A stretch of DNA of 39,337 bases from CAZMOK01 sp964567785 (lineage in GTDB: Bacteria; Bacteroidota; Bacteroidia; Bacteroidales; JAGOPY01), in NCBI GenBank assembly GCA_964567785.1, contig CAZMOK010000025.1, forward strand, positions 1 through 39,337, in the 5' to 3' direction. The notes beneath the pieces were generated by a model. The model was not told where the DNA came from. It worked only from the letters and a program-made list of their open reading frames with translations, and made no database searches. The position numbers and the translations under genes were made by a program. Below, piece after piece: positions 25,512 to 33,526 of this stretch (its first letter is position 1; every line of letters starts with the position of its first letter).

Positions 25512-26210
25512 ATGACTGATAAAAATTCTTTAAGAACCAGTTGTACTGTTGACAATGCACATTGTGAGTGCTTCGATCTCCTGACAGAGGAACAGAATGA
25601 GATCATTGAAAAAAACATGGTAACTGTTGAATATGAAAAAGGTGAAGTGATCGCCAAACAAGGGTCTTTTGCCTCTCATATTGTTTTTCTCTGTGATGGA
25701 TTGCTTAAAGTTTATTATGAAAGCAAAAAAGCGAAGCTGATCCTTAAAATAGTAGGCCCGGGCAGCCTTGTCGGCCTTACTTCACTCACCGGGGAAAAGC
25801 AGGTTTTCAATTATACCGCCAGCGCCTATGTTGACTCAGTGGCTAAACTGATACCGGTGAATGTCTTTAACGAAATGATAGAGAACAACGGCCGGTTTGC
25901 ATCAAAGATCATATCCATTCTGAGCGAGAACACCAACCAGATCAATGGCAGGTTTTTCTGTCTCACACACCGGCAGAGCTACGGTAAGCTTGCCGACATA
26001 TTGTTGTGCCTGGCAAGCAATATCTTCAAAAACCAGAGGTTTGAGCTATTGCTGACCAGGAAGGAACTTGCCGAACTTGCAGGCATGTCGACCGAAAGTG
26101 TTATACGTATACTTAAAAAGTTCCAGGAAGACAACCTCATAGAAATAAACGGTAAAAGATTCTACCTGAAAGATCCGGAAGAACTGCAAAAGATCTGTGA
26201 CCTGGGCTGA
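25512..26210 (+). CDS. Crp/Fnr-family transcription regulator
   Basis: The 232-residue protein has a cyclic-nucleotide-binding-type beta-roll (VEYEKGEVIAKQGSFASHIVFLCDGLLKV, about 38-67), a long dimer helix and a winged helix-turn-helix (LLTRKELAELAGMSTESVIRILKKFQED, about 180-207, with recognition helix around STESVIRILKK). The N-terminus has Cys11, Cys18 and Cys20 (TSCTVDNAHCECFD), and Cys61 lies in the beta-roll; a cluster-binding role like FNR is possible but the spacing differs from E. coli FNR. It is divergent from the octaheme cytochrome operon and probably controls it in response to oxygen, nitric oxide or redox state. Confidence 0.9.
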   Translation: MTDKNSLRTSCTVDNAHCECFDLLTEEQNEIIEKNMVTVEYEKGEVIAKQGSFASHIVFLCDGLLKVYYESKKAKLILKIVGPGSLVGLTSLTGEKQVFNYTASAYVDSVAKLIPVNVFNEMIENNGRFASKIISILSENTNQINGRFFCLTHRQSYGKLADILLCLASNIFKNQRFELLLTRKELAELAGMSTESVIRILKKFQEDNLIEINGKRFYLKDPEELQKICDLG

Positions 26211-26239
26211 TCACGTTACCTGTAAAAAAATATATTGCA

Positions 26240-26728
26240 ATGAAAAAAATCCTGGCAGTAATTCTGATAGTGGCCATATCATCTGTTGGCTGCAAAAAAG
26301 AAGAAGAGGAGAAGGAATATAATACCCTCAAATTTACTTCCGGTTACCTGGAAGGCAAAAACCTGCCCTTCAGCCCCAATAAGGGTTTCTGGTCACAGGT
26401 CACTCCCGATGACAGGTCGTACCGGCTGATATTCGGTGATACAAAATATCCCGCTACTGCATCAGAATACGTTGAAGTGTTCTTCTACCACCAGGGGGAT
26501 AATACTATCGAATTTCCGGGAATACAGGGTACCTTTATTACTATGAGGGTCTACGTTGATGAACAGGAGGATCACTGCTCCCTGTTCCACGAAACAGCCA
26601 CCCTTACGATAAATGAGTTGTCAGATACCAGGATGAAGGGAAGAATTGAGGGTGATTTCACAGTTCAATGCTCAGGTGAGACCACCGGTGTGGAAATGGA
26701 TTTCGACATTGAACTTACCGAAGAATAA
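26240..26728 (+). CDS. Small lipoprotein of unknown function
   Basis: This is a 162-residue protein with MKKILAVILIVAISSVGC, a lipobox ending at Cys18, and a charged linker (KKEEEEKEY). The mature part is beta-rich (TLKFTSGYLEGKNLPFSP, EYVEVFFYHQGDNTIEFPG, CSLFHETATLTINELSDT, MDFDIELTEE) with two Cys that may pair. I do not recognise the family. It is 29 bases after the Crp/Fnr gene and 16 bases ahead of pdxB, so the three could be co-transcribed. Confidence 0.8.
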   Translation: MKKILAVILIVAISSVGCKKEEEEKEYNTLKFTSGYLEGKNLPFSPNKGFWSQVTPDDRSYRLIFGDTKYPATASEYVEVFFYHQGDNTIEFPGIQGTFITMRVYVDEQEDHCSLFHETATLTINELSDTRMKGRIEGDFTVQCSGETTGVEMDFDIELTEE

Positions 26729-26744
26729 ATCTTCAAGGCAGATA

Positions 26745-27866
26745 ATGATCAAAATTGTAGCAGATGAGAACATTCCCTTCCTCAGGGGAGTATTTGAGGA
26801 TCTGGCTGATATCAGCTTTTTACCTGCAGGAAGCATCATTAATAAGGAAATAAAAAATGCCGACTGCCTTATCATCAGGACACGGACTAAATGCGACCGT
26901 GAATTGCTTGAAGGTACCAGGGTAAAATTCATTGCAACAACCACAATAGGTTACGAACACATAGACACTGAATATTGCAGAAATAATGGCATACAGTGGA
27001 CAAATGCACCTGGCTGCAATGCGAACTCGGTCAACCAGTATGTGGCGGCAGCACTTTCCCTTTATTCGAAAAAAAAGAAATATCATCTCAGGGGAAAAAA
27101 GATAGGGATCATTGGTGTGGGCCATGTTGGCAAACTGGTGCTGGAAACATCCCGCCAGCTTGGAATGGTTCCGCTGCTCAATGATCCTCCGAGAGAGAGA
27201 ACAGAGGGAAAAGGGGATTTTATCGATCTGGACCTTTTACTCGGTGAAAGCGATATCATTTCCCTTCATGTACCGCTGACCATGAAGGGAGAAGATAAAA
27301 CTTACCATTTTGCAGGCGAAGAATTCCTTTCAAAAGCCGGGCCATCAGTACTCTTTATAAATACTGCCCGGGGACCTGTTATGGATACGGGTGCCATTGC
27401 AGAAGCCTTTGATAGAGGTATCATCAAAGATGCCATTGTTGATGTGTGGGAAAACGAACCATTTCTTTCCTTGTCATTGCTTGAGCAAACATTTATCGGG
27501 ACACCTCATATTGCCGGATATTCGTTCGACGGCAAAGCAAGGGGCACAGCCATGGCGGTGAGGTCCGTCGGTCGTTTTTTCGGGCTGGGACTGGAAAAGT
27601 GGTCCCCATCGGCACTGCCCGGTAAAAAAGAAAAAACTATTTCGTTGGAGAAAGACGGGTATCCTGATGACCTTATCAGGAAAGCCATATTAAGCACTTA
27701 TAAAATTGAAGAAGACAGCGACAGATTAAAAAGTTCGCCGCATGAATTCGAACAGCAGCGAAATAATTATCCTGTCAGGCGTGAATTCGGGTATTACCAG
27801 ATAAAGACGGAACACCCTGACCTTCAGTTAAAAAAAAGGTTATCAGCACTTGGTTTCAGGATTTGA
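26745..27866 (+). CDS. pdxB: 4-phosphoerythronate dehydrogenase
   Basis: PdxB oxidises 4-phospho-D-erythronate to 2-oxo-3-hydroxy-4-phosphobutanoate, the second step of DXP-dependent pyridoxal phosphate synthesis. The 373-residue protein begins at ATG 26745 (MIKIVADENIPFLRGVFED, the family start); a more upstream ATG would read through the end of the previous gene. Visible are RTRTKCDRELLEGT, the NAD-binding GIIGVGHVGKLVL, FINTARGPVMDTGAIAEA, the catalytic-His segment GTPHIAGYSFDGKARGT and a C-terminal dimerisation domain. The Arg/Glu/His catalytic set of D-2-hydroxyacid dehydrogenases is in place. The erythrose-4-phosphate dehydrogenase (Epd) is not in view. Confidence 0.94.
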   Translation: MIKIVADENIPFLRGVFEDLADISFLPAGSIINKEIKNADCLIIRTRTKCDRELLEGTRVKFIATTTIGYEHIDTEYCRNNGIQWTNAPGCNANSVNQYVAAALSLYSKKKKYHLRGKKIGIIGVGHVGKLVLETSRQLGMVPLLNDPPRERTEGKGDFIDLDLLLGESDIISLHVPLTMKGEDKTYHFAGEEFLSKAGPSVLFINTARGPVMDTGAIAEAFDRGIIKDAIVDVWENEPFLSLSLLEQTFIGTPHIAGYSFDGKARGTAMAVRSVGRFFGLGLEKWSPSALPGKKEKTISLEKDGYPDDLIRKAILSTYKIEEDSDRLKSSPHEFEQQRNNYPVRREFGYYQIKTEHPDLQLKKRLSALGFRI

Positions 27867-27994
27867 GCACTTCGAAATATGAGAGTAGACTTGCAATCTT
27901 TCAACATTTCGTTCATATCTTTTTATAACTATTCATTTGACTATTTGATAAAATCTTTTCAATATTTTAATATTGAATTCTCATTCCTATTCTT

Positions 27995-30055
27995 ATGAAC
28001 CAACCTGCAATCATGACCGATCAAATTGTAATGCGCGCTGCAGATAACATCCGGATATTGTCTGCCGCCATGGTGGAAAAAGCTAAATCGGGCCATCCCG
28101 GCGGTGCAATGGGGGGCGCCGATTTTATAACCATATTATTCTCGGAATACCTGCGTTTCGACCCCGGTGACTTTGAGTGGCCATTCAGGGACAGGTTTTT
28201 TCTTGATCCCGGTCATATGAGCCCGATGCTTTATTCAACACTTGCCATGTACGGGGCCTATTCGGCAGATGACCTTAAGTCGTTCCGCCAATGGGGCAGT
28301 TGCACGCCGGGCCATCCTGAAATGGATATTGCCCGTGGCATTGAGAACACTTCGGGGCCACTTGGCCAGGGGCACGCTATGGCTGTCGGCGCTGCCATTG
28401 CAGAACGGTTTATTGCAGCAAGGTTCGGTGAATGGACAGAACACAAGATCTATACATTTATCTCCGACGGAGGTATCCAGGAGGAGATATCACAGGGTGC
28501 AGGCAGGATAGCGGGGTATTTCGGCCTGTCGAACCTCATCATGTTCTATGATTCCAATGACATCCAGCTATCCACCGAAACCAACCGGGTTACCTCTGAG
28601 GATACTGCCTTGAAATATGAAGCCTGGGGCTGGAATGTGATCACTATCAAAGGCAACGATCACGATGCGATCAGGAATGCCCTCGACATGGCAATTGCCG
28701 AAAAAGAGAAACCGACACTGATAATCGGCAAAACTATTATGGGAAAGGGAGCGGTAAGAGAGAATGGCAAAAACTTTGAATACCAGGTTTCCACGCACGG
28801 GCAGCCCCTTACCAAGGCAGGCGCCTCCATTGAAAAGACCATTGAAAACCTCGGGGGCGATCCCGGCAGTCCGTTTGCCGTTTTTTCCGAAGTTGAAGAT
28901 TTTTATAAGGAAGTTTGCGAAAGAAAAAAAGAGGAAGTAAAAGCGTGGAAAGAAGCACAAAAAGAATGGGAAACCAGGGAACCTGAACTTGCTCAAAAAC
29001 TCCGCGATTTCCTGTCGGGGAAGTTACCTGAAATGGATCTTTCAGAAGTAGAGATCAAACCGGATTCACCCACCAGGAGTACATCAGGTTCAGTGTTGAA
29101 ATACCTGGCCGGAAAGATCGAAAACATGATCGTAATGTCGGCCGACCTTTCGAACAGCGACAAAACCGAAGGATTCATAAAAGGCGGAAGAAAACCGCTG
29201 GTCAAGGGTGACTTTTCGGGTGGATTTATCCACGCAGGCGTTTCAGAACTGACAATGGCAGCAATCGCAAATGGTATAGCTGTGCATAGCGGAATATTTG
29301 TGGCTTGCGGGACCTTCTTCGTATTTTCCGATTTCATGAAACCGGCCATCAGGCTGGCAGCACTGATGGAACTACCGGTAATGTATATATGGACACACGA
29401 TGCCTTCAGGGTAGGTGAAGACGGCCCTACCCATCAACCCATTGAACATGAAGCCCAGATCAGGCTCCTGGAAAAGGTTAAAAACCATTCAGGGAACAAC
29501 TCGATGCTGGTCCTAAGGCCTGCCGATGCCTATGAAACAATTGTTGCCTGGGAAATGGCCCTCGAAAACCCGAAAACACCTACCGCCCTGATACTTTCCA
29601 GGCAGGCAGTGGATGACCTTCCAAAAACCAACGGAAAATCGCGTATGGAGGTGGCTACCGAGGCAAAGAAAGGAGCCTACAGTGTTTTAAGATCGAAGAA
29701 CAAACCGGATGTAATCCTTCTGGGCAATGGTTCGGAGGTTTCACTTCTGCTTGATGCAGCCGAAAAAATAAATCAGGAAAAAAATATTCATGCCCAGGTA
29801 GTGTCTGCCATCTCAGAAGGGCTTTTCAGGAACCAGGACAAAGCATACCAGGAAGAGGTCATCCCGCCGGGAGTGCCAGTTTTTGGACTCACGGCAGGTC
29901 TGCCGGTAACATTGCAGGGATTTGCAGGTCCTGAATCGTTTATTTACGGTGTTGACCATTTCGGATACTCTGCCCCTGCGCATGTTCTGGATGAAAAATT
30001 CGGTTTCTACACCGACAACATCTATAAGGAGATCTGTAATTTCCTGAAAATATAA
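27995..30055 (+). CDS. tkt: Transketolase
   Basis: Transketolase moves two-carbon units between sugar phosphates in the pentose phosphate pathway, with thiamine diphosphate, and sets the supply of erythrose-4-phosphate and ribose-5-phosphate. The 686-residue protein starts MNQPAIMTDQIVMRAADNIR; KAKSGHPGGAMGGADFIT (about 33-50), PGHPEMDIARGIENTSGPLGQG, the ThDP/Mg motif region SDGGIQEEISQGAGRIAGY ending at DSNDIQLS, and MYIWTHDAFRVGEDGPTHQP in the pyrimidine domain are all present. SDGG replaces the usual GDG opening. The upstream gap of 128 bases is AT-rich and has no clear promoter. It follows pdxB, which also draws on erythrose-4-phosphate. Confidence 0.95.
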   Translation: MNQPAIMTDQIVMRAADNIRILSAAMVEKAKSGHPGGAMGGADFITILFSEYLRFDPGDFEWPFRDRFFLDPGHMSPMLYSTLAMYGAYSADDLKSFRQWGSCTPGHPEMDIARGIENTSGPLGQGHAMAVGAAIAERFIAARFGEWTEHKIYTFISDGGIQEEISQGAGRIAGYFGLSNLIMFYDSNDIQLSTETNRVTSEDTALKYEAWGWNVITIKGNDHDAIRNALDMAIAEKEKPTLIIGKTIMGKGAVRENGKNFEYQVSTHGQPLTKAGASIEKTIENLGGDPGSPFAVFSEVEDFYKEVCERKKEEVKAWKEAQKEWETREPELAQKLRDFLSGKLPEMDLSEVEIKPDSPTRSTSGSVLKYLAGKIENMIVMSADLSNSDKTEGFIKGGRKPLVKGDFSGGFIHAGVSELTMAAIANGIAVHSGIFVACGTFFVFSDFMKPAIRLAALMELPVMYIWTHDAFRVGEDGPTHQPIEHEAQIRLLEKVKNHSGNNSMLVLRPADAYETIVAWEMALENPKTPTALILSRQAVDDLPKTNGKSRMEVATEAKKGAYSVLRSKNKPDVILLGNGSEVSLLLDAAEKINQEKNIHAQVVSAISEGLFRNQDKAYQEEVIPPGVPVFGLTAGLPVTLQGFAGPESFIYGVDHFGYSAPAHVLDEKFGFYTDNIYKEICNFLKI

Positions 30056-30097
30056 CTTGTTTATCTTTCCGGCCTGCCTAAAGAACTGCGAAGTGCT

Positions 30098-30105
30098 TAC
30101 CTTTG
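30098..30105 (+). promoter_or_regulatory. Candidate -7 element (TACCTTTG) for the DMT transporter
   Basis: TACCTTTG is an exact TAnnTTTG match, 19 bases ahead of ATG 30125, in the 69-base gap after transketolase. The leader would be about a dozen bases. No -33 TTTG at the right place. Confidence 0.4.
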
Positions 30106-30124
30106 CCGCCTGCTTATTCTGACC

Positions 30125-31024
30125 ATGGAAGGATATTTTGGAGAGACAGCGGCTTTACTCACATCGGTCTTCTGGACTGTAACAGGACTTTCATTTGAAA
30201 TTGCCAGCCGTCGTGTCGGTTCTCTGTCGGTCAACATGATCAGGCTGGTTTTTGCCTTTGTTTTCCTTGCAATCTTTACGTGGATATCAAGAGGTATTCC
30301 CTTTCCAATAGATGCAAGCTCACATGCATGGATATGGCTTGCGGTTTCAGGGCTGGTGGGATTCGTTTTCGGCGATTACTTCCTGTTCAGGGCCTTCGCC
30401 ATGGTCAGTTCACGGGTAACCATGCTGGTAATGACCCTTGTACCTCCCATCACTGCGCTTATTGGCTGGCTTTTCCTTAAGGAAGTCATGAACCTGAAGG
30501 AAGTTGCAGGAATGTTCATGGTTGTAAGCGGTATCGGAATGGCCATCATGAGCAGGAACCCTGAGAACAGAAAAATAAAGCTCAACTACCCCCTGAAAGG
30601 GCTTTTGTTTGCCCTGCTTGGGACCATCGGACAGGCTGTGGGACTGGTATTAAGTAAATATGGGATGCAGGATTACGACCCCTTCGCAGCAACTCACATT
30701 CGGATCCTGGCCGGGATGATCGGCTTCGCCTTTATAATTGTCATGCTGAAGAAAAAACAGTTGGTAAAGAATGGCTTGAAGGACCCCAAAGGACTTAAAT
30801 TCATTATAATCGGTTCCATTTTCGGTCCATTCCTGGGCGTTTCGTTTTCACTGCTGGCTGTTCAGAATACGGCAACGGGAATTGCTGCAACGCTTATGTC
30901 GCTTATGCCTGTTTTGCTGATCCCGCCATCGATCATATTCTTCAAACACAAAATAACGTGGCCGGAGATTGCCGGAGCCTTTGTAAGTGTGGCAGGGGTT
31001 GCGCTTTTCTTTATCCGCTTCTGA
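30125..31024 (+). CDS. DMT/EamA-family transporter
   Basis: The 299-residue inner-membrane protein has about ten membrane segments in two EamA repeats, for example TALLTSVFWTVTGLSFEIA, LVFAFVFLAIFTWIS, WIWLAVSGLVGFVFGDYFLF, VTMLVMTLVPPITALIGWLF and VAGMFMVVSGIGMAIM in the first half and LLFALLGTIGQAVGLVLSKY, MIGFAFIIVMLK, FIIIGSIFGPFLGVSFSLLA, AATLMSLMPVLLIPPSIIFF and IAGAFVSVAGVALFFI in the second. DMT carriers export or import amino acids, nucleotides or other metabolites; the substrate is not readable. Its stop lies directly next to that of the converging T9SS cargo gene (31025), with no gap. Confidence 0.9.
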   Translation: MEGYFGETAALLTSVFWTVTGLSFEIASRRVGSLSVNMIRLVFAFVFLAIFTWISRGIPFPIDASSHAWIWLAVSGLVGFVFGDYFLFRAFAMVSSRVTMLVMTLVPPITALIGWLFLKEVMNLKEVAGMFMVVSGIGMAIMSRNPENRKIKLNYPLKGLLFALLGTIGQAVGLVLSKYGMQDYDPFAATHIRILAGMIGFAFIIVMLKKKQLVKNGLKDPKGLKFIIIGSIFGPFLGVSFSLLAVQNTATGIAATLMSLMPVLLIPPSIIFFKHKITWPEIAGAFVSVAGVALFFIRF

Positions 31025-33286
31025 TCAGCGGGTAACGACCATCTTCCGGGATTCTGTGAAATCCCTACCTGAAAGTGTGTAGTAATAAATCCCGGGTTTA
31101 AGATTAAATCCGTTGATGTAAATTTCATACGTACCTTCCTGCATCTGCCTGTCGACAGGCACAGCGACAAGGTTGCCTATCTGATCGTATACCCTGAGGG
31201 TAATTTCTTGTTGTTCAACAATGCTGAAGCGTACCCTGGTCCTTTCTGTAAAAGGATTGGGTTCATTTTGCCAGAGCCTTGCTTTTGCTTCTTCGCCCAC
31301 ATCATTCAATCCTGTAAGCAACTGCATAGTAACATTGACAGGGATCAGAACCTCCGGGTTGACAATATCGTTGGATGAGATCTTGATGCCTGCTGTCATT
31401 ACGGTATCGTCCATAATGGCCCTGAGTTTTACCGTAAGGATACCCGTTCCGCCCGGTGCAACACTTCCGTATGACTCGTCAACAAGCTCGATCCAATCAG
31501 GAGGCGGAACCACATTCAGGTCGTAAACCACCACTTTATCATTGAGGTCGTTTGTGTCGTTACTGTTATGAAGTGCGGCAAAGACAAGCTTATCATCAAA
31601 CAGGTCCCTGGTAATAGTGGCGGCCTCTGCCTCATCAGGCTGTCCGGGATCACTGCTGGTATTTATCCCGGGAAAACTTGCTGCCGTAGGAAGCGCTGTT
31701 TCAGGGTCGAGCCTCAGGGCTGTGGCAACAGCACCGGTAGATGCGGTATCTGTTGTCCAGATCCAGAGAAACGGTCCGCCGGGGGTCCATGAATCCCAGG
31801 CCATACCTTCAATTTCGTATGGGGTTATGAAAAAATTCACTTCATTGCCCTGCCTGTCGAATTCAAGAATGGATCCATTGATACTGCCCATCCAGAAATG
31901 ATCCTCCTGCGGATCATAAGTAAAGGCGTCGGGGGTATAGCTGGGCCGGAGAATGAAATTACCTGTAAGCTTTAGCGAGTCTATGTCGTACTCTCGTGTT
32001 ATGCCATAGGTATCTGCACCATAGAGGAAATTCCCGTCGTAGGCAATGGCGCTCCAACCCGGGGGTAAGAGGGACGACTGGTTAGAGACACTCAGCAATG
32101 TAGATCCGTCGCTGCTGATACTGTAAATTTTTCTTAAATCCCCGCCAACTTCACCACTTCCTGTCAGCCAGAACTTACCGTCGGCAAACTCCAGCCCGGT
32201 AAGCCTCTGATCATTTGATGGTGTGAGGGCCGAAGCATCAAACCACATCAGCGTATCGCCCGGGGTTCTGGAGCCATTATCAGATCCGGGAGGCATGTTG
32301 CCTTCGATCCTTGCCGACCAGTTCAGGGCGGAAATGCCACTGTTGGAAATTTCTATGTCGACCAGTGTGGAATCCCCCGGTTCAAGCCAGTTCTCCAGGA
32401 AAGTCGGGTCTGTGGAAATAGAAGGTCCGGGCATCACCCCATTTGAGAGGTCAGCGTTATAGGTAACCACCCAGTCGAGCTGGTCGTTTGGCTGTTGGTA
32501 ACTTCCAAGCTGAAGGGCCACAAAAGTAACCGTGTCCTCAAGTATCTGGTCTGTCATACTGAAACCACCGGCATATTCTATCGAATAGGGAAAGGGTGTC
32601 TGGCGAACTCCGTACATTTTAGTACCTGTGTACGAACCTGATTGGATATGAATCTGATCGGCAACCATATACGAGCTGTCGTCGGTTATCACTGTGCTCC
32701 ATGTCCATAGAAATGGGCCGCCGGGCGACCAGTTATCGAATGCCAGTCCAAGCACGTTCCTGTCAGAGAGTTTTGAGAAAACACGGTCAATGTTGCCCTG
32801 CCTGTCGATCTCGAAAATATTATTTGTTGCATAACCGGTTACCCAGAACCTGTCGGTATCTGTATCATAGGCAACCGCCTCAGTTGGGTCTGTCGGAGAG
32901 GCTATATGATTCCCTGTAACCAGGCCTGTTGATATGCTCACCTCTGTCAAACTGTCTTTATTGGCCATATAGAGATATGTACCATCATAAGCTATTCCTT
33001 TCCAGGGATAAAAGCCGAAAGACCTGGGATACGAATCCACAAGGGTACCTTCAGGAGTAAATTTATACAGTTGGTACTGGTATGAGTTTCCGGGGTTGAA
33101 GCCATTCACCCAGATGTGCCCATCGGCGTATTCAGCGCCGAACAAGGCCCAGTCGAGCGTGGGCGTTTCAGCGCCTGCGTTGAAACTACTGATAACATTT
33201 CCAAAATCAGGGGCTCCGGGGTACTGTGCCACCGACCTTAAGGTCAACATTGCAATTATGGTGAGAAGGAGTAATAATTTCTTCAT
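31025..33286 (-). CDS. T9SS type A secreted protein with duplicated propeller-like module (753 aa)
   Basis: The signal peptide is MKKLLLLLTIIAMLTLRSVA. Two related large modules follow: residues about 44-335 and 345-655. Each contains a beta-propeller-like part (LFGAEYADGHIWVNG and LTGLEFADGKFWLTG; GIAYDGTYLYMANKD and AIAYDGNFLYGADTY; FEIDRQGNIDRVF and LEFDRQGNEVNFF; WSPGGPFLWTWST and WTPGGPFLWIWTT) and then an Ig-like part (STLVDIEISNSGISALNWSA; TGILTVKLRAIMDDTVM). The last 80 residues are a type A T9SS domain (EPNPFTERTRVRFSI, LKPGIYYYTLSG). Function unknown; likely surface-bound or released. Upstream, 33287-33526 is an AT-rich gap shared with the divergent TonB receptor. Confidence 0.87.
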   Translation of the reverse strand: MKKLLLLLTIIAMLTLRSVAQYPGAPDFGNVISSFNAGAETPTLDWALFGAEYADGHIWVNGFNPGNSYQYQLYKFTPEGTLVDSYPRSFGFYPWKGIAYDGTYLYMANKDSLTEVSISTGLVTGNHIASPTDPTEAVAYDTDTDRFWVTGYATNNIFEIDRQGNIDRVFSKLSDRNVLGLAFDNWSPGGPFLWTWSTVITDDSSYMVADQIHIQSGSYTGTKMYGVRQTPFPYSIEYAGGFSMTDQILEDTVTFVALQLGSYQQPNDQLDWVVTYNADLSNGVMPGPSISTDPTFLENWLEPGDSTLVDIEISNSGISALNWSARIEGNMPPGSDNGSRTPGDTLMWFDASALTPSNDQRLTGLEFADGKFWLTGSGEVGGDLRKIYSISSDGSTLLSVSNQSSLLPPGWSAIAYDGNFLYGADTYGITREYDIDSLKLTGNFILRPSYTPDAFTYDPQEDHFWMGSINGSILEFDRQGNEVNFFITPYEIEGMAWDSWTPGGPFLWIWTTDTASTGAVATALRLDPETALPTAASFPGINTSSDPGQPDEAEAATITRDLFDDKLVFAALHNSNDTNDLNDKVVVYDLNVVPPPDWIELVDESYGSVAPGGTGILTVKLRAIMDDTVMTAGIKISSNDIVNPEVLIPVNVTMQLLTGLNDVGEEAKARLWQNEPNPFTERTRVRFSIVEQQEITLRVYDQIGNLVAVPVDRQMQEGTYEIYINGFNLKPGIYYYTLSGRDFTESRKMVVTR

Positions 33287-33489
33287 AGTCGGAATATTAA
33301 TTCAACCTTTATAAACAATACAAAGATTGCAATGGTTCAAAAGCCTTTTACTCCATACTAAAATTGAATTCATAAGTCAGCCCTACTATCTGACTTTATC
33401 TATTCTCGTATTACTTTTCTGCTATTTAGAAATCTGCATAAATAATTGTTAAATAATTAACAGGATTAAACTATCTCAACTTCTATATA

Positions 33490-33497
33490 TATTTTTG
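33490..33497 (+). promoter_or_regulatory. Candidate -7 element (TATTTTTG) for the TonB-dependent receptor
   Basis: TATTTTTG, an exact TAnnTTTG match, 29 bases before ATG 33527 in the 240-base AT-rich divergent gap. No -33 TTTG at the expected place, so a regulator may be needed. I see no Fur-type box. Confidence 0.4.
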
Positions 33498-33526
33498 AAC
33501 ACTATTGGCAACTACATTAAACCATT

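Noticed and set aside
27867..27994. AT-rich gap ahead of transketolase as riboswitch (ThDP) or promoter
   Set aside because: No THI-box-like sequence or stable stem was found and no exact TAnnTTTG occurs; only TAGACTTG with one mismatch.
28460..28520. SDGG instead of GDG in the transketolase ThDP motif as a sign of inactivation
   Set aside because: The rest of the ThDP, metal and substrate motifs is intact and the downstream DSND is present, so this looks like an ordinary family variant.
28235..29349. Several antisense open frames inside transketolase
   Set aside because: Codon-usage shadows of a conserved gene; no motif and no promoter.
33287..33526. Fur box or cobalamin riboswitch ahead of the TonB receptor
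   Set aside because: I found no Fur-like palindrome and no B12-box-like sequence in the 240 bases.
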